Below, piece by piece: positions 61,639-64,000 of a stretch of 64,000 nucleotides of DNA; the first letter of the stretch is position 1; the number at the start of each line of letters is the position of its first letter. The DNA comes from Candidatus Microbacterium colombiense (GTDB lineage: Bacteria > Actinomycetota > Actinomycetes > Actinomycetales > Microbacteriaceae). Both the position numbers and the translations under genes were made by a program. The notes below the pieces were generated by a model that made no database searches, was not told the DNA's origin, and saw only the letters and a list, made by a program, of their open reading frames with translations. The stretch is from positions 1,674,001 to 1,738,000 of the forward strand of contig CP119308.1 of the NCBI GenBank assembly GCA_029203165.1, in the 5' to 3' direction.

Positions 61639-62937
61639 TCAGCCCTGTGGTCGCAAGGTCGGGATCGTTCCGGTCTGCGCGGCGTCGATGTTCTCGCGCC
61701 AGGAACGTGACTGTCCGGCGCGCAGTGCGCACAGCACGAGCATGAACCAGCCGGCGCCGACCAGCGTGAAGCTCTCGAACATCGAGTCGACAGCGAGCGT
61801 GACCAGCGTGATCGGCGTCCAGGCGTAGACGACCGAGCGACGCACGCTGGCGACGAGCCAGGACCGGATCAGTGCGACGCCTCCGAGGAGGAGGAACAGC
61901 ACCAGACCCGCGGCGCCCAGCTGCAGCAGTACGTCGAAGAACGCGTTCAGTGCGCTTTGGTGGTGGTCGTCGAGCTGGAAGTTGATGTAGGTGAACGGGT
62001 ACTCGCCCCGCGCCCAGGATCCGAACCACCCCCACCCCTGGATCGGCTTGAGTGCCACGAAGTCGAGCGTCGTGTTCCACAGGTTCCCGCGGATCGAGAA
62101 GTCCGAGCCGGCGTCGAGGAGAGCGATGATCTGATGGCGCAGCGCGAAGGCCACGGTGAGGGCGAGCGCGACCAGGATGCCCAGCATCCATTGGACGAGG
62201 TTCCGACGCTCCGCCGATGCGTGCCGCACGATCGTGAGCGCGACCGTGACGACGCCGACGGCAGCCGCCAGCACCAGCACGGTCGGAGACGAGGAGAGGA
62301 AGGCGAGCGCGCCCGCCAGAGCGATCGAGCCGACCGCAACCGGGGGACCGACCGACTGGGTGCGCCACTCGATCACGAAGGTGATCAGAGCGATGACCGC
62401 GATGAAGCCGAGCATGTTGCGGCTGCCGAAGATGCCCTGGATGGGGCCGCCTTCCGCCAGATGCCCCTCGACGCCGAGGAATGTGAACGGCACATCGAGC
62501 AGGATGCCCGAGAGGATCTCGACCGCGAGCGACACCGAGAGCAGGGCGCGCAGCGTGTCGCCGATGGCCCGGACGGTCTGGAGCGTGTCGCGGATGTGTC
62601 CGACCGTCAGCGCCAGGAAAGCGAAGCCGAACAGCGACATCCACCCGAAGAATGTGTCGGATCTGTCCGTGGTCCAGACCAAGCTCACGAGTGCCCAGCA
62701 CAGGAACGCGAACAACGATGACGGCGCGATGCGCAGCGGTGACAGCTCATCGCGGCGCACCCAGAGGATCGCGGCGCCCAGCAGGCACAACGCGGTGATG
62801 ATCGCGGCCAGGGTGACCGTCGATGTCATCCGCTCGATGGCGAACGACGCGAAGACCGCTCCGAGCACTGCGAGGGTGAAGGCGCGTGCCATCTCCGCCG
62901 AACCGAGCAGGCGGAAGAGCCGCTGAGCCGGTGTCAC
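61639..62937 (-). CDS. O-antigen ligase/polymerase-like membrane protein
   Basis: A 432-residue protein with about eleven helices. The large periplasmic loop after the middle contains GSDFSIRGNLWNTTLDFVALKPIQGWGWFGSW and the H-x-x-x-x-N-x-F segment DDHHQSALNAFFDVLLQLG, typical of the Wzy/WaaL family that polymerises or ligates glycans outside the membrane. GTG at 62937 overlaps the upstream paralogue by 4 nt. Which of polymerase or ligase activity it has cannot be told. Confidence 0.83.
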   Translation of the reverse strand: MTPAQRLFRLLGSAEMARAFTLAVLGAVFASFAIERMTSTVTLAAIITALCLLGAAILWVRRDELSPLRIAPSSLFAFLCWALVSLVWTTDRSDTFFGWMSLFGFAFLALTVGHIRDTLQTVRAIGDTLRALLSVSLAVEILSGILLDVPFTFLGVEGHLAEGGPIQGIFGSRNMLGFIAVIALITFVIEWRTQSVGPPVAVGSIALAGALAFLSSSPTVLVLAAAVGVVTVALTIVRHASAERRNLVQWMLGILVALALTVAFALRHQIIALLDAGSDFSIRGNLWNTTLDFVALKPIQGWGWFGSWARGEYPFTYINFQLDDHHQSALNAFFDVLLQLGAAGLVLFLLLGGVALIRSWLVASVRRSVVYAWTPITLVTLAVDSMFESFTLVGAGWFMLVLCALRAGQSRSWRENIDAAQTGTIPTLRPQG

Positions 62938-64000
62938 GGAACGCGCCGCTGTCGTGTGCCGCGCTCGAAGACCAGGTCGCGTTCGCCCACGCCGACCAGG
63001 GGGACGGACTTCAGCTTGAACGACAGCATGATGAGGAGCATCCACCCCCACAGCATGATCGGGGTCGACTCGGCGAGCCCCTGCACCAGCAGGACGACGG
63101 TGAACAGGCTCGGCAGAAGCGTGAGCGGCGAGTACGCACGACGCGCGTCGAGATCCCACCGCGGGCGATCGACGGCGAAGAACCACGCGCGCCAGAGCAG
63201 ACTCAGATAGGCGATCGCCATCAGGATCACTCCGAGCACACCCAGCTGCATGAGGACATCGAGCCACATGTTGTGTGCGTGGAACACCGTGATCCCGTGG
63301 TCCTCGATCCAGTGGGCGAAGGCGGGATCCGTGGGGATCCACGGGCTCGAGAAGCCGTTGCCGAAGATCGGGTGCTCAGCGGCGCGGGCGAGCACGCTCG
63401 ACCAGATCTTGTTCGAGCGTCCCGTCAGGTCCGAGCTGCGGCCGAGAGCGGCGAGCAGGGGTTCGCGCAACAGCCACACCGCGACTGCTCCGACGACCGT
63501 GGTTCCGATGGCGATCGTGTAGATGCGCGTGCGTGCTCCGGGGGTTCGAGCGCGACGCATGGCCAGAGCCACCACGAGCACCACAGCCGCAGCGGCGGCA
63601 CTGGCGAATGCGGTGACGGACGAGGTGCGGAACAGGAAGTACAGCGCCAGCAGCGTCCACAGGGCGAGTGTGGTGCGCCACCGCGCGCGCGCCGCGAACA
63701 GCACGCCGAAGGTGATGATCGCGAACACGCAGATGATGGCGAGCAGATTGGCGTTGCCGACGATGCCCTGGATCCGCCCACCGTCGAGGAGGTTGTCGCG
63801 CACCCAGTACCACTGCGGGTCGATCTTTCCGTCGGGAAGGGTGAGGAAGTTCGGCAGCAGCGGTCCGTGCAGGACCAGCGACACCCACAGCTCGATCGCG
63901 AGCGACAGCCCGAGGATCCACTTGAACGCGGACGAGAGGGCCCGCACGATCTCGTTCCACGTGAGCACGTGGACGATGAACAGGGCGTTCACCGTGACGG
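62934..64000 (-). CDS. O-antigen ligase/polymerase-like membrane protein, cut by window edge
   Basis: A paralogue of the next gene, open at the right edge, so its start lies beyond 64000. At least nine helices are visible. GRIQGIVGNANLLAIICVFAI and SSDLTGRSNKIWSSVLARAAEHPIFGNGF are the family segments before the loop, and FHAHNMWLDVLMQLGVLGVI carries the conserved His (compare DDHHQSALNAFF in the paralogue). Two copies in a row imply two linked polymerisation or ligation steps. Confidence 0.82.
   Translation of the reverse strand, partial: VTVNALFIVHVLTWNEIVRALSSAFKWILGLSLAIELWVSLVLHGPLLPNFLTLPDGKIDPQWYWVRDNLLDGGRIQGIVGNANLLAIICVFAIITFGVLFAARARWRTTLALWTLLALYFLFRTSSVTAFASAAAAAVVLVVALAMRRARTPGARTRIYTIAIGTTVVGAVAVWLLREPLLAALGRSSDLTGRSNKIWSSVLARAAEHPIFGNGFSSPWIPTDPAFAHWIEDHGITVFHAHNMWLDVLMQLGVLGVILMAIAYLSLLWRAWFFAVDRPRWDLDARRAYSPLTLLPSLFTVVLLVQGLAESTPIMLWGWMLLIMLSFKLKSVPLVGVGERDLVFERGTRQRRVP

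Overview
The window is high-GC actinobacterial DNA. Gene content and order (UPF0182 protein; birA, PH-domain protein, purK, purE, LCP; many surface-polysaccharide genes) and the very common leaderless starts point to a member of the Microbacteriaceae, most likely Microbacterium. That placement is inferred from gene content, not from a marker gene. Most of the window is one large cell-envelope glycan locus of roughly 45 genes.

Layout. 1-6250 is housekeeping: the 3' part of a UPF0182 membrane protein (with one frameshift), an initiator tRNA-Met, a carbon-nitrogen hydrolase, a class I/II aminotransferase and an HtrA-type protease. 6299-11461 holds three CDP-glycerol-phosphotransferase-like genes and a convergent family 2 glycosyltransferase (teichoic-acid-like polymer synthesis). 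11458-16085 is birA, a PH-domain membrane protein, purK, purE and an LCP ligase. From about 12,850 to 15,480 this stretch carries a dense run of single-base indels that breaks purK, purE and the 5' half of the LCP gene, most probably a sequence-quality artefact. 16282-23426 encodes exported proteins: a small sortase-type surface protein, a DUF4012 protein, a GT4 enzyme and a 1,111-residue LGFP-repeat protein.

23458-30233 is a seven-gene operon whose families match every step of the GDP-sugar route to CMP-legionaminic acid (legB, legC, legG, legI, legH, ptmE-like, legF). It is followed without a gap by a candidate transferase (30230-31672), then an ABC polysaccharide exporter pair (31761-33445) and a multi-pass DUF6541-like protein. 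35315-49675 contains a DUF2304/GT2 pair, a GT4, the wlbBCA-type operon for a 2,3-diamino sugar uronic acid, several glycosyltransferases and a PglK/MsbA-like flippase. A non-hydrolysing UDP-GlcNAc 2-epimerase (49734) and a UDP-sugar dehydrogenase (53032) would complete that pathway. 50813-52876 is an O-acetyltransferase with a C-terminal SGNH domain.

54327-60486 looks like a galactofuranan module: UDP-galactopyranose mutase, a second ABC exporter, a GlfT1-like and a GlfT2-like transferase. galE (60640) would feed it UDP-galactose. The window ends in two overlapping O-antigen ligase/polymerase-like membrane proteins, the second cut by the window edge.

Together the genes provide activated sugars (CMP-legionaminate, a UDP-diamino-uronate, UDP-Galf), transferases, three export routes (two ABC-2 pairs and one flippase) and attachment functions (LCP, ligases). 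No CRISPR array, insertion sequence, integrase or rRNA was seen. Transcription units usually begin with a -10-like hexamer (TAGACT and relatives) 6-7 nt before the start codon, which implies leaderless mRNAs.
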